In this document: positions 1-6,685 of the stretch, one piece after another
How positions within the stretch are numbered: position 1 is the first letter of the stretch
Layout: each line of letters starts with the position of its first letter
Assembly (NCBI GenBank): GCA_002788555.1
Contig: PFRL01000015.1
Coordinates: forward strand, 3,852-17,695
Direction: 5' to 3'
Source of the DNA: Parcubacteria group bacterium CG_4_9_14_0_2_um_filter_35_11
GTDB lineage: Bacteria > Patescibacteriota > Minisyncoccia > Minisyncoccales > GCA-002788555
Length of the DNA stretch: 13,844 bases
Made by a program: the position numbers and the translations under genes
The notes under the pieces: model-generated
What the model was told of the DNA's origin: nothing
Databases searched by the model: none
The model's input: only the letters and a program-made list of their open reading frames with translations

Positions 1-63
1 AAATTGGTATATCTACGAGAAAAGAGTGGCAAGTTTAAAAAACAACTCTTTAAGGACTACTGA
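1..63 (+). CDS. C-terminal fragment of an unidentified gene
   Basis: Frame 1 is open from the window edge to a TGA at 61-63 and reads KLVYLREKSGKFKKQLFKDY. The lysine-rich composition fits its neighbours and it stops just before the tRNA-Leu at 88, as a real upstream gene would. Only 20 residues are visible, so no family can be named. Frame 2 is also open here but runs into the tRNA. An imperfect hairpin (AAAGAGT / ACTCTTT) lies within the fragment and may be chance. Confidence 0.35.
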   Translation, partial: KLVYLREKSGKFKKQLFKDY

Positions 64-87
64 CTCATTACCCTGGCGGAATATTTT

Positions 88-171
88 GCCAAGGTGGTGA
101 AATTGGGAAACACACTAGTTTCAGGAGCTAGCGGCAGAAATGCCTTGTGGGTTCAAATCCCACCCTTGGCA
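88..171 (+). tRNA. tRNA-Leu (anticodon CAG)
   Basis: A complete class II cloverleaf is visible. The acceptor stem is GCCAAGG / CCTTGGC. The D arm is short (GTG/CAC) with a GG in its loop. The anticodon stem is CTAGT/GCTAG around the loop TTCAGGA, giving anticodon CAG. The long variable arm is GGCA-GAAA-TGCC, typical of tRNA-Leu, and the T arm is GTGGG-TTCAAAT-CCCAC. The discriminator is A171, as expected for leucine. The 3' CCA is not encoded (ACAAAA follows), so a CCA-adding enzyme must complete it. It reads CUG codons. Confidence 0.95.
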
Positions 172-184
172 CAAAAAACTATTA

Positions 185-242
185 AACTCAAAATACAAAA
201 CTACGACTTCAAGCGAATTAGTCTCAATCTATATTTTGAGTT
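185..242. repeat. Inverted repeat just upstream of RNase J
   Basis: A perfect 11-bp inverted repeat, AACTCAAAATA (185-195) and TATTTTGAGTT (232-242), encloses a 36-nt loop. Its right arm ends 7 bases before the GTG at 250. In RNA it would be a weak AU-rich stem close to the ribosome-loading region. It could be regulatory or only a dispersed repeat; the sequence does not decide. Confidence 0.6.
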
Positions 243-249
243 GTAAAAC

Positions 250-1947
250 GTGAATTTAAAATTATTTAATAAACACATGAAAAAACATCTTTTAAGAATA
301 ATTCCTTTGGGAGGGTTAGAAGAAGTTGGGAAAAATATGATAGTCCTTGAATACCAAGGGAAGATTTTAATTATTGATATGGGACTTCAGTTTCCCAATG
401 CTGATATGTTGGGAGTAGATTATATTATTCCTAATATTTCTTATCTTAAAGGAAGAGAAAAAAATATCTTGGGAGTGGTTTTTACTCACGGTCATTATGA
501 CCATATAGGAGCGATTCCTTACCTTATTAATCAGTTAGGAAATCCACCCCTATTTGCTACCCCACTTACAAAAGGGATAATCTTAAAACGTCAGGAAGAC
601 TTTTCTCGTCTTTCGCCTTTAAATATAAAAGAGATTAAAAGAGAGGATAAAATCAGTCTTCCGCCTTTTTCGATAAAAACATTTCCTCAAAATCATAATA
701 TTCCTGACGGAGTTGGTCTTTTAATTGAAACACCAGCCGGAAAAATCTTGCATACAGGCGATTTTAAATTCGATTACACTCCTATTGCCAATGGTCCTAC
801 TGACATTTCAAAAATTGCTAATCTTGCCTCAAAAGGGATTTTACTTTTAATGTCTGACTCTACTAATGCCGAAGTGCCGGGACACAGCTTATCTGAAAAA
901 GTTATCCAAGAAAACCTTGAAAAAATTTTTGAAAAAAGCGAAGGTAGAATAATTGCTGCTACCTTTGCCTCACTTTTATCTCGGATTCAAGAGTTAATAA
1001 ATCTAGCAGAAAAATTTAAAAGAAAAGTAATCATTGATGGATATTCAATGAAAGCCAACGTAGAAATTGCCATTTCTCTCTCTTACCTAAAAATAAAAAA
1101 AGATACCTTAATTTCTCCAAGGGAACTCCGTCATTTTCCTGATAAGCGAATCTTAATTATCTGTACAGGCTCACAAGGAGAAGGAGATGCTTCGCTGATG
1201 CGTCTTGCTCACAAAGACCATCAATTTTTATCTGTTAAAAAAGGAGATACCGTTATCTTCTCTTCTTCTACTGTCCCGGGAAACGAAAGATCCGTCCAAG
1301 AATTAAAAGACCTTTTATCGTGGCAGGGAGCAAAAATTTTCCACTCACAGATAATGGATATTCATGCTTCTGGCCATGCCCAACAAGAAGAACTAAAGAC
1401 AATGATTAATGTTGTTAAACCAAAATTCTTTATGCCAATTCATGGAAGCCATTATATGCTTGAAGTTCATAAAGACCTTGCTCTTTCTTTGGGAATCCCT
1501 CAAAAAAATATTATAATTGGAGAAAATGGTAATATAATTGAGATGACGGAGGGAAAAATAAAAGTGCGAAAAGAGAAAGTCGCAGCAAGTTATGTAATGG
1601 TAGATGGCCTAGGAATTGGGGATGTGGGCGAAGTAGTCTTGCGAGACAGACAAGCGATGGCTAAAGATGGCATGTTTGTTCTCGTGGTGGTAGTAGACTC
1701 TACTACTGGAAAGGTTCGACAGAGTCCTGATATTATTTCTCGAGGGTTTGTCTATCTTCGAGAATCAAAAGACCTTTTGCGACAAGTAAGGAAAAAAGTA
1801 ATAAGATTAGTCGAAGAAATTACCTTGTCAAAGCACACCGTTAATTGGGCTTTTGTAAAAAACAAAATTAAAGAGGAGCTTGGAAAATTTTTATTTAAAA
1901 AAACCAAAAGAAGACCAATGGTCTTACCAGTAGTTATAGAAATATAA
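250..1947 (+). CDS. rnj: Ribonuclease J (beta-CASP metallo-beta-lactamase RNase)
   Basis: RNase J degrades and matures RNA as a 5'-3' exonuclease and endonuclease, using two zinc ions, in the cytoplasm. The 565 residues match the family's usual ~555. The N-terminal metallo-beta-lactamase part carries HGHYDH (residues 80-85), with Tyr where Glu is common. It is followed by HNIPD (149-153), HTGDFKFD (168-175) and SDSTNAEVPGHS (202-213). The beta-CASP region has CTGSQGEGD (305-313), HASGHA (372-377) and PIHGSHY (396-402). A C-terminal domain with DRQAMAKDGM follows. The start is uncertain: GTG 250 is the longest, while ATG 277 (MKKHLLRIIPLGG) matches typical family N-termini better; neither has a Shine-Dalgarno. 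The gene lies between tRNA-Leu and trpS. The family assignment is firm; J1 versus J2 is not meaningful here. Confidence 0.95.
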   Translation: MNLKLFNKHMKKHLLRIIPLGGLEEVGKNMIVLEYQGKILIIDMGLQFPNADMLGVDYIIPNISYLKGREKNILGVVFTHGHYDHIGAIPYLINQLGNPPLFATPLTKGIILKRQEDFSRLSPLNIKEIKREDKISLPPFSIKTFPQNHNIPDGVGLLIETPAGKILHTGDFKFDYTPIANGPTDISKIANLASKGILLLMSDSTNAEVPGHSLSEKVIQENLEKIFEKSEGRIIAATFASLLSRIQELINLAEKFKRKVIIDGYSMKANVEIAISLSYLKIKKDTLISPRELRHFPDKRILIICTGSQGEGDASLMRLAHKDHQFLSVKKGDTVIFSSSTVPGNERSVQELKDLLSWQGAKIFHSQIMDIHASGHAQQEELKTMINVVKPKFFMPIHGSHYMLEVHKDLALSLGIPQKNIIIGENGNIIEMTEGKIKVRKEKVAASYVMVDGLGIGDVGEVVLRDRQAMAKDGMFVLVVVVDSTTGKVRQSPDIISRGFVYLRESKDLLRQVRKKVIRLVEEITLSKHTVNWAFVKNKIKEELGKFLFKKTKRRPMVLPVVIEI

Positions 1948-1950
1948 AGC

Positions 1951-2000
1951 GTTTTATCCGCGAAGACGAGCCGAAGGCGAAGTCTGAGCGGTAACAAAAC
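1951..2000. repeat. Branched hairpin directly after RNase J
   Basis: Starting 3 bases after the RNase J stop, nested pairings form one long hairpin: GTTTT/AAAAC (1951-1955/1996-2000), CCGC/GCGG (1958-1961/1988-1991), AGAC/GTCT (1964-1967/1982-1985) and GCC-GAA-GGC (1970-1978), with GA-rich internal loops. No U-tract follows, so it is not a classical intrinsic terminator. The motif GAGCCGAAGGCGAAG resembles GAAG/CGAAGTC-rich patches in the RNase P RNA gene of this window (11320-11345, 11625-11650). Confidence 0.5.
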
Positions 2001-2002
2001 CT

Positions 2003-2180
2003 TTACCCCGCACCAATTTTACAGAACAATTGTTTTGCAGCACACTTAACGAATAGTGTAGTCTGCTGAAGGCGGACTTGAGGCTGTTCGCCTCCCGTGT
2101 GCTGCCATAGTATAACATCATTTTACAATCACTATTCGATAAACAGACTAATACTCTGGTAAAATTGGTGCGGGGTGTAA
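2003..2180. ncRNA. Candidate structured RNA or inverted-repeat element, pseudoknot-capable
   Basis: A 17-bp perfect inverted repeat (2006-2022/2159-2175) closes the element. It can be extended by AGA/TCT (2023-2025/2155-2157) across one bulged base. Inside are a 9-bp perfect stem GCAGCACAC/GTGTGCTGC (2037-2045/2097-2105) and two hairpins within it: GTCTGC-TGAAG-GCGGAC (2061-2077) and GAGGC-TGTTC-GCCTC (2080-2094). A further 9-bp perfect complementarity, CGAATAGTG/CACTATTCG (2050-2058/2130-2138), links the loop of the inner stem to its 3' flank, which would be a pseudoknot. An alternative pairing TAGTCTG/CAGACTA (2059-2065/2144-2150) competes with the first hairpin. Strand and function are unknown. 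It could instead be a MITE-like repeat. No match to tmRNA, SRP RNA or 6S RNA signatures was recognised. Confidence 0.45.
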
Positions 2181-2235
2181 GAAATAGTAACCCGCCAAAA
2201 TTTTCCTTCGGAAAACTTAGGCGTGAACAATTTCT
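2180..2235 (+). promoter_or_regulatory. Hairpin abutting the trpS start codon
   Basis: AGAAAT/ATTTCT (2180-2185/2230-2235), CGCC/GGCG (2193-2196/2220-2223) and TTTTCC-TTC-GGAAAA (2201-2215) nest into a stem that ends 3 bases before ATG 2239. If transcribed it would cover the ribosome-binding region of trpS, where no Shine-Dalgarno is seen. A role in translational control is inferred from position only; no T-box consensus is visible. Confidence 0.4.
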
Positions 2236-2238
2236 AAC

Positions 2239-3216
2239 ATGCGAGTATTTAGCGGTATTCAACCTACGGGAATAATCCATATAGGTAATCTTTTCGGGGC
2301 AATAAGAAATTGGATTCTACTCCAGAATCACTGTGAGTGTATTTTCTGTATCGTTAATTATCATGCTATTACCCTCCCCAAAAAACCAGAAGAGCTAAAG
2401 AAACAAACCTATAAAATGGTAGCTATTCTTTTAGCTGCAGGGATAGATCCTAAAAAGTCTATACTCTTTATCCAATCGGAGGTAAAGGAGCATACAGAAC
2501 TCTGCTGGATTTTAAATACTATAACGAAAATTCCAGAGCTTGAGAGAATGACCCAATTTAAGGAAAAGGCAAAAGAGCATAAAGAAGATGTCAACGTAGG
2601 ACTTTTTGACTATCCCATTCTAATGGCTGCCGACATTTTACTGTATAACATCGATATCGTGCCTGTTGGAGAAGATCAAAAACAGCATGTCGAACTTGCC
2701 AGAACACTAGCGAGAAGATTTAATAAAATCTTTGGTGAGACTTTTAAAATCCCTACGGCTTCAATCCAAGAAGATGCAGGAAGGATTATGGGCCTGGATA
2801 ATCCCTTAAAGAAAATGTCAAAGAGTGCAAAATCTTCACTTAACTATATTGCTATTGACGATTCCCCTCAGCAAATTCGAGAAAAAATTAAGAAGGCAGT
2901 GACTGATTCAGGTAAAGAAATAAAAAAAACTCCACAAAAGCCAGCTATTTCAAATCTTTTAAATATTTATAGTCTATCAAGCGGAAAAGAAATCTCAACG
3001 ATAGAAGATGAGTTTAAAAACAGCGGTTATAAAGAGTTTAAAGAAAAATTAGCCCTAGTGCTAATTGAATTTCTCTTGCCGTTACAAAAGAAGGTAAGAA
3101 AAATTGAAAAAGACCAAAAGTATATTAAGAAAGTATTGGCAGAGGGAAGAAGAAAAGCTCAAGAAATTGCCAAAGACACGATAAAAGAAGTGAAAGAAAA
3201 AGTAGGACTAGTATAA
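2239..3216 (+). CDS. trpS: Tryptophanyl-tRNA synthetase
   Basis: TrpRS charges tRNA-Trp with tryptophan using ATP. The 325 residues match the usual bacterial length (~330). The N-terminus FSGIQPTGIIHIGN contains the class I HIGH-type motif as HIGN (14-17). GLFDYPILMAADILLYN (121-137) and VGEDQKQHVELAR (143-155) form the tryptophan- and tRNA-side pocket. The class I signature is KMSKS (192-196). The lysine-rich C-terminal helices bind the anticodon in this family. ATG 2239 begins exactly at the conserved start and lacks a Shine-Dalgarno; a hairpin directly precedes it. The gene stands alone after a 290-bp structured intergenic stretch and is followed 41 bp later by ychF. Confidence 0.96.
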   Translation: MRVFSGIQPTGIIHIGNLFGAIRNWILLQNHCECIFCIVNYHAITLPKKPEELKKQTYKMVAILLAAGIDPKKSILFIQSEVKEHTELCWILNTITKIPELERMTQFKEKAKEHKEDVNVGLFDYPILMAADILLYNIDIVPVGEDQKQHVELARTLARRFNKIFGETFKIPTASIQEDAGRIMGLDNPLKKMSKSAKSSLNYIAIDDSPQQIREKIKKAVTDSGKEIKKTPQKPAISNLLNIYSLSSGKEISTIEDEFKNSGYKEFKEKLALVLIEFLLPLQKKVRKIEKDQKYIKKVLAEGRRKAQEIAKDTIKEVKEKVGLV

Positions 3217-3250
3217 AGTTGTTAGTTGTTAGTTGTTAGTTGTTAGTTGT
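3217..3250 (+). repeat. 7-bp tandem repeat (AGTTGTT)n, n about 4.9
   Basis: Four perfect AGTTGTT units plus six bases of a fifth fill the gap between the trpS stop (TAA 3214-3216) and the ychF start (ATG 3258). Perfect short tandem repeats can change copy number by slippage. Here this would change spacing upstream of ychF but no reading frame. Confidence 0.85.
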
Positions 3251-3257
3251 AATTATT

Positions 3258-4337
3258 ATGTTCTCCGTCGGCATTATTGGCCTACCTAATATTGGAAAAT
3301 CTACTTTATTCAAGGCAGTAACAAAAATAGCCGTTCCTATCTCTATCTTTCCCTTTACTACAATAGATCCAAATAAAGGAATAGTTGAGGTAAAAGATAA
3401 AAGACTCGAGAAGATAAAAGAGATAGTAAAACCCCAAAAAACTACACCTGCTATAATTGAGTTTGTAGATATTGCCGGTCTTGTTAGGGAGGCGCACCTA
3501 GGCAAGGGTCTAGGAAATAAATTTCTCTCGCATATTAGTGAGGTCGATCTTCTATTGGAAGTAGTAAGACTTTTCAAAAATGAGAAAGTCAGCCATGTAG
3601 AAAATGTAATAGACGCAGAGAGAGACATCGAAATTATTAAAAATGAAATTGCGGCTTGGGATGAAAAAATAATTTCTAATTTTATAGAAAATCTAAAGAA
3701 AAAGATAAAAAGTAGTCCCTTAGATGAAGAGTTAAAAACAGAGAATGAATTAGCAGAACAATTAAAAAAGTTTTTAGGCGAAAAAACCTGGTTATTGGAA
3801 AGGATTAAACAGCTGCCAGGAGAAACTCAGGTTGATATGAAAAACCTGGGAAGAAAGTCAGCCGTCCTCTCAGTTAAGCCCTTGATTTTTCTCTTTAATA
3901 TTAGTGAGAGAGATCTAACGAAAGAGGAAGAGGCAAAATTAAGAACCTCTTTCCCCTATTCTTTTTTTATAGATCTTAAAAAAGAAGAAGAGATATCCGA
4001 GCTAAGCAACAAAGAAAAAGAGGAACTTGAAGTTAGTTCTTACCTTGACGATTTAATCCTCAGCTGCTACAATAGATTGGATTTAATCACTTTTTATACA
4101 ATTAAGGGAGGAAGAGAAATAAGAGCTTACGAACTAAAAAGAGGTGAAGAGATAATTGTGGCAGCTGGTAAAGTGCATAGTGATTTTCAGAAGAAATTTA
4201 TCCGAGTTGAAGTATTATCTTTTAAAGATTTAATCGAAAGTGATTCATGGCAAGAGGCTAAAAAAAGAGGCAAAATCAATGTAAAAGGGAGAGATTATAT
4301 TGTCAATGATGGTGATATAATAGAATTTAAAATATAG
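3258..4337 (+). CDS. ychF: YchF/OLA1-family ATPase (Obg-related)
   Basis: YchF is a universally conserved P-loop NTPase of the Obg group that prefers ATP and associates with ribosomes. The 359 residues match the family (~363). Visible: P-loop GLPNIGKST (8-16), switch region with FPFTTIDPN (31-39), DIAGLV (71-76) with Leu in place of a catalytic Gln (a HAS-NTPase feature), and NISE (214-217) where GTPases have NKxD, in line with relaxed guanine specificity. A coiled-coil lies at ~120-190 and a C-terminal TGS domain at ~276-358, including the family hallmark HSDFQKKFIRVEV. ATG 3258 is chosen over an in-frame TTG at 3240 because MFSVGIIGLPN aligns with family N-termini. No Shine-Dalgarno is visible. 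Confidence 0.96.
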   Translation: MFSVGIIGLPNIGKSTLFKAVTKIAVPISIFPFTTIDPNKGIVEVKDKRLEKIKEIVKPQKTTPAIIEFVDIAGLVREAHLGKGLGNKFLSHISEVDLLLEVVRLFKNEKVSHVENVIDAERDIEIIKNEIAAWDEKIISNFIENLKKKIKSSPLDEELKTENELAEQLKKFLGEKTWLLERIKQLPGETQVDMKNLGRKSAVLSVKPLIFLFNISERDLTKEEEAKLRTSFPYSFFIDLKKEEEISELSNKEKEELEVSSYLDDLILSCYNRLDLITFYTIKGGREIRAYELKRGEEIIVAAGKVHSDFQKKFIRVEVLSFKDLIESDSWQEAKKRGKINVKGRDYIVNDGDIIEFKI

Positions 4338-4368
4338 ATATTTTTTAAAATATAAAAATAGAAATTTT

Positions 4369-4764
4369 ATGAATTATGAATTATCTTTTCTAATCCCAAT
4401 TCTGGATTTAAAAAAGCGAGAGGAACTATTGAAAAAAATAAAAGAAGAAGTAATAAAGCTCAAGGGCAAGCCCGAGGATGAATTTATCGAGAAAAAATTC
4501 TTTGCCTATCCGGTAAAAGGATGCCAGGAAGGTTTTTTGGGCCAAATAAATTTCTCTTTAGAAAAAAATAGACTAAAGGAGTTCCAAGATTACTTAAAAA
4601 CGAATAAAGAAATAATAAGAATTATCCTAGAAAGAAAGGGGGCGATTAAAGAAGTTACAGAGGCAAAAAGGGAGAGAAGAAAACCGATTCTTAAAAAGCC
4701 CGTTAAAAAAGAAAAGGTTAAAATAGAAGAGTTAGAAAAAAAGTTGGAAGAAATGCTCAAGTAA
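4369..4764 (+). CDS. rpsF: Small ribosomal subunit protein bS6
   Basis: bS6 is a 30S platform protein that binds 16S rRNA together with bS18. The N-terminus MNYELSFLIP and the central KFFAYPVKGCQEGFLGQINF fit the bS6 fold, residues 1-95. After this comes a highly charged tail (residues ~97-131, about half Lys/Glu/Arg), which is common but poorly conserved in the family. The rpsF-ssb-rpsR order is a classic conserved cluster and confirms the call. ATG 4369 follows the ychF stop by 31 AT-rich bases without a Shine-Dalgarno. Confidence 0.93.
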   Translation: MNYELSFLIPILDLKKREELLKKIKEEVIKLKGKPEDEFIEKKFFAYPVKGCQEGFLGQINFSLEKNRLKEFQDYLKTNKEIIRIILERKGAIKEVTEAKRERRKPILKKPVKKEKVKIEELEKKLEEMLK

Positions 4765-4872
4765 CTACAAATTACAAATCAGATACAAATATCCGAATAG
4801 TTAATTGACGAAAAAAGAAAGTATCTTTGAAAAAAAATTCGTATTTTCGTAATATATTTGTAAATTCGTAGT
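4764..4872. repeat. Imperfect long inverted repeat between rpsF and ssb
   Basis: The left arm (about 4764-4798, beginning ACTACAAATTACAAAT) and the right arm (about 4837-4872, ending ATTTGTAAATTCGTAGT) are complementary over roughly 35 bases with a few mismatches and bulges. The arms consist of ACAAAT/ACGAAT-like words. The arrangement fills most of the 114-bp rpsF-ssb gap and could fold as a cruciform or RNA stem in the middle of this ribosomal cluster. Confidence 0.5.
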
Positions 4873-4878
4873 AAGTAT

Positions 4879-5325
4879 ATGAATTTAAATAAGGTTTTTA
4901 TCTTAGGAAGATTAACTCAAGATCCTCGAGCAAGAAGCCTGCCTTCTGGCCAATTGGTAGCCAATTTTGGAGTGGCTACTAATCGAATTTTTTACGACCA
5001 GGAAAAACAAAAGAGAGAACAGGCTGAATTCCATAATGTAGTAGCTTTTAATAAAGCGGCTGAGATTGCTCAGCAATATTTAAGGCAGGGGTCGATGGTA
5101 TTAGTTGAGGGAAGGCTTCAAACAAGGTCCTGGGAGAATAAAGATGGTATCAAAAGATATAGAACAGAGATTATTGTTGAGAGACTTCAACTTGGACCAA
5201 AAAGTCAATCCCCCTCTTTAAAAGAAGATAAAGAAAAGGGAAAACCGAAAGAGGTTGCAAAAGAAGAAATTCCCACAATCGAGGAAAATAAAGAAGAAAT
5301 CGATGTTAAAGATTTACCACTCTAA
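4879..5325 (+). CDS. ssb: Single-stranded DNA-binding protein
   Basis: SSB coats single-stranded DNA during replication and repair. The 148 residues have an N-terminal OB fold (1-107). It starts MNLNKVFILGRLTQDP and contains FHNVVAFNKAAEIAQQYLRQG and VEGRLQTRSWENKDG, all canonical for bacterial SSB. A Lys/Glu-rich linker (108-140) follows. The acidic tip that normally ends Asp-Asp-(Ile/Leu)-Pro-Phe here ends DVKDLPL, keeping Asp-Leu-Pro but replacing the terminal Phe with Leu. It sits between rpsF and rpsR, as in most bacteria. ATG 4879 lacks a clear Shine-Dalgarno. Confidence 0.95.
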   Translation: MNLNKVFILGRLTQDPRARSLPSGQLVANFGVATNRIFYDQEKQKREQAEFHNVVAFNKAAEIAQQYLRQGSMVLVEGRLQTRSWENKDGIKRYRTEIIVERLQLGPKSQSPSLKEDKEKGKPKEVAKEEIPTIEENKEEIDVKDLPL

Positions 5326-5337
5326 ATTTAAAAGATT

Positions 5338-5529
5338 ATGTGCTATTTTTGTCAAAGAAATACAAAGGAAATCGATTGGAAAAATGAGAGGTTTCTCTTA
5401 AGATTTTTGGCGGCATCGGGCAAAATTAAACCAAGGAGAAAAACTGGCGCCTGCGCCCTCCATCAGCGCAGTCTTAAAAAAGCTGTGAAAAAAGCTAGAG
5501 AAATGGCTATCTTGCCATTTATAAGATAA
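5338..5529 (+). CDS. rpsR: Small ribosomal subunit protein bS18, cysteine (zinc-type) form
   Basis: bS18 pairs with bS6 on the 30S platform. The 63 residues are short but include the full core: IDWKNERFLLRFLAASGKIKPRRKTG and the basic C-terminus. Cys2, Cys5, Cys39 and His42 form a CxxC...CxxH set, which suggests the zinc-binding (C+) form of S18. It starts 12 bp after ssb and is certainly co-transcribed with it. A strong terminator follows 33 bp after the stop and ends this transcription unit. Confidence 0.95.
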   Translation: MCYFCQRNTKEIDWKNERFLLRFLAASGKIKPRRKTGACALHQRSLKKAVKKAREMAILPFIR

Positions 5530-5561
5530 GTAATCATCTTCTCTTGATTTCATTTTCTTTT

Positions 5562-5589
5562 AAAAACAGCTTCAGAAGCTGTTTTTTTT
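5562..5589 (+). terminator. Intrinsic terminator after rpsR
   Basis: Stem AAAAACAGCTT / AAGCTGTTTTT around a CAG loop, with an uninterrupted run of 8 T (5582-5589). The A-rich 5' side makes it partly usable from the other strand, where ftsX ends 33 bp away, so it may serve both convergent units. Confidence 0.9.
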
Positions 5590-5622
5590 ATTTCTTAATA
5601 ACTCAAAGGGGATAAAATTCCT

Positions 5623-6531
5623 CTATATTTTAAGATATTTTTGGATAGCCACAAGACTGGAAATTGCTCCTAGGATGATTCCTCCCCCGATTTGAATTAA
5701 CAAAAAGAGTAAAATATTTTTTCCGAAAAAGTTCGAAAATCCCAGCTCTGCGAAAATTAGCGATCCCTCACTGGGAAATAAAATATCAACTCCATAAAAT
5801 ACCATAAATGATAGAAAGCCGGCGAATAACCCAAGAAGAATCCCTTGAATTAAAAAAGGGCCTCGAACAAATCCATCGGTAGCGCCAACCAATTTCATAA
5901 TCTCAATCTCTTTTCTTTTTGCGTAAATAGCGAGCCTTATAGTATTTAAAGTCACTACAACAGCAATAAAAATCAGAAAAAGACTTATCGCTAGTCCTCC
6001 TTTTTTAATAAGAGCCGAAATGGAGAAAAGTTTTTCAATAATCAACCTATTCTGTCTGTAATTTACTTTCTCAACCAAATTTTTGAACTCTCCTTTCTCA
6101 AAAAAATTAGAAATAGCTGCATAGCTCTGGGCACTGGAAGCTCTGACGTTTAAAGAGGCTGGTAAAGGATTATTTCCTATTTCATTTAGAGCATCCATTA
6201 TCTGAGGGTCATTTTTGTGTTTTTCTTTAAATGCCTCAAGAGCTTTTTCTCTCGAAATATAATCTATTTCTTCTACCTCAGGAAAGTTTTCTAATTTCTC
6301 TTTGGCCTTGAAAATATCTCCTTCTTGAGTAGTTGATTTAAAGTAAACACTTATATCTATTTTTTCTTTTAAAGTGGTAATTAAACTTTCGCTGATACCT
6401 TTTAAAAATAGAGTTCCAGCTAGAAGGGAAAGAGCTATAAACATTATAAAAATCGTCCCTACGGAAATGCCTATATTCCTCAAAAATTCCTGCCATCCGA
6501 ATTTAAAAACCCTTAAAAAATTGGTTAACAT
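5623..6531 (-). CDS. ftsX: Cell division protein FtsX (ABC-type membrane subunit)
   Basis: FtsX partners the ATPase FtsE and transmits ATP hydrolysis across the membrane to activate cell-wall hydrolases at the septum. The 302 residues have the family's layout. A short cytoplasmic N-terminus MLTNFLRVFKFGWQEF leads to TM1 (~21-44). A large external domain (~45-175) contains the conserved NPLPASLNV (121-129). TM2 (~177-202), a cytoplasmic loop with KRKEIEIMKLVGATD (205-219), TM3 (~225-247) and TM4 (~272-295) follow. ftsE lies upstream on the same strand but is separated by 154 bp holding an inverted-repeat element and a predicted promoter, whereas the two genes usually overlap. Confidence 0.95.
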   Translation of the reverse strand: MLTNFLRVFKFGWQEFLRNIGISVGTIFIMFIALSLLAGTLFLKGISESLITTLKEKIDISVYFKSTTQEGDIFKAKEKLENFPEVEEIDYISREKALEAFKEKHKNDPQIMDALNEIGNNPLPASLNVRASSAQSYAAISNFFEKGEFKNLVEKVNYRQNRLIIEKLFSISALIKKGGLAISLFLIFIAVVVTLNTIRLAIYAKRKEIEIMKLVGATDGFVRGPFLIQGILLGLFAGFLSFMVFYGVDILFPSEGSLIFAELGFSNFFGKNILLFLLIQIGGGIILGAISSLVAIQKYLKI

Positions 6532-6552
6532 AAATTTTGAATTCCTAATTTG

Positions 6553-6581
6553 CTATTAGCACATTAGGTGAAAATTGTCAA
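6553..6581 (-). promoter_or_regulatory. Predicted promoter for ftsX
   Basis: On the minus strand, TTGACA (6581-6576), a 17-nt spacer, then TAATAG (6558-6553) preceded by TGC, an extended -10. A start about 7 nt downstream would give a leader of roughly 15 nt before ATG 6531. The -35 box overlaps the end of the inverted-repeat element (GGGGTTGAC). Confidence 0.6.
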
Positions 6582-6681
6582 CCCCGTTAGAAACTCGTGC
6601 AGGACATAAAACCCAACCGCACGAGTTTATCTATATTGTAACCCAACCGTAGCAAGCTGCGGGGCATGTTTCTAACGGGGT
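6581..6681. repeat. 101-bp inverted-repeat element between ftsE and ftsX
   Basis: Perfect 14-bp terminal arms ACCCCGTTAGAAAC (6581-6594) and GTTTCTAACGGGGT (6668-6681). Inside is a 10-bp hairpin AAACTCGTGC/GCACGAGTTT (6591-6600/6619-6628) that shares bases with the left arm. There are two direct copies of AACCCAACCG (6610-6619, 6640-6649) and a small CCGTAGC/GCTGCGG stem (6647-6662). The element starts 5 bp past the ftsE stop. On the minus strand it ends in TTGACA, the -35 box of ftsX. No ORF is present. It has the same architecture as 11057-11159. Confidence 0.8.
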
Positions 6682-6685
6682 CAAA

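Noticed and set aside
1948..2238. T-box riboswitch upstream of trpS
   Set aside because: No AGGGTGG-type T-box sequence, no tryptophan specifier loop and no terminator before trpS were found.
1954..2280. 108-residue minus-strand ORF across the RNase J-trpS gap
   Set aside because: It overlaps the trpS start, reads through inverted repeats on both sides, and has a composition unlike the neighbouring proteins; the structure explains the open frame better.
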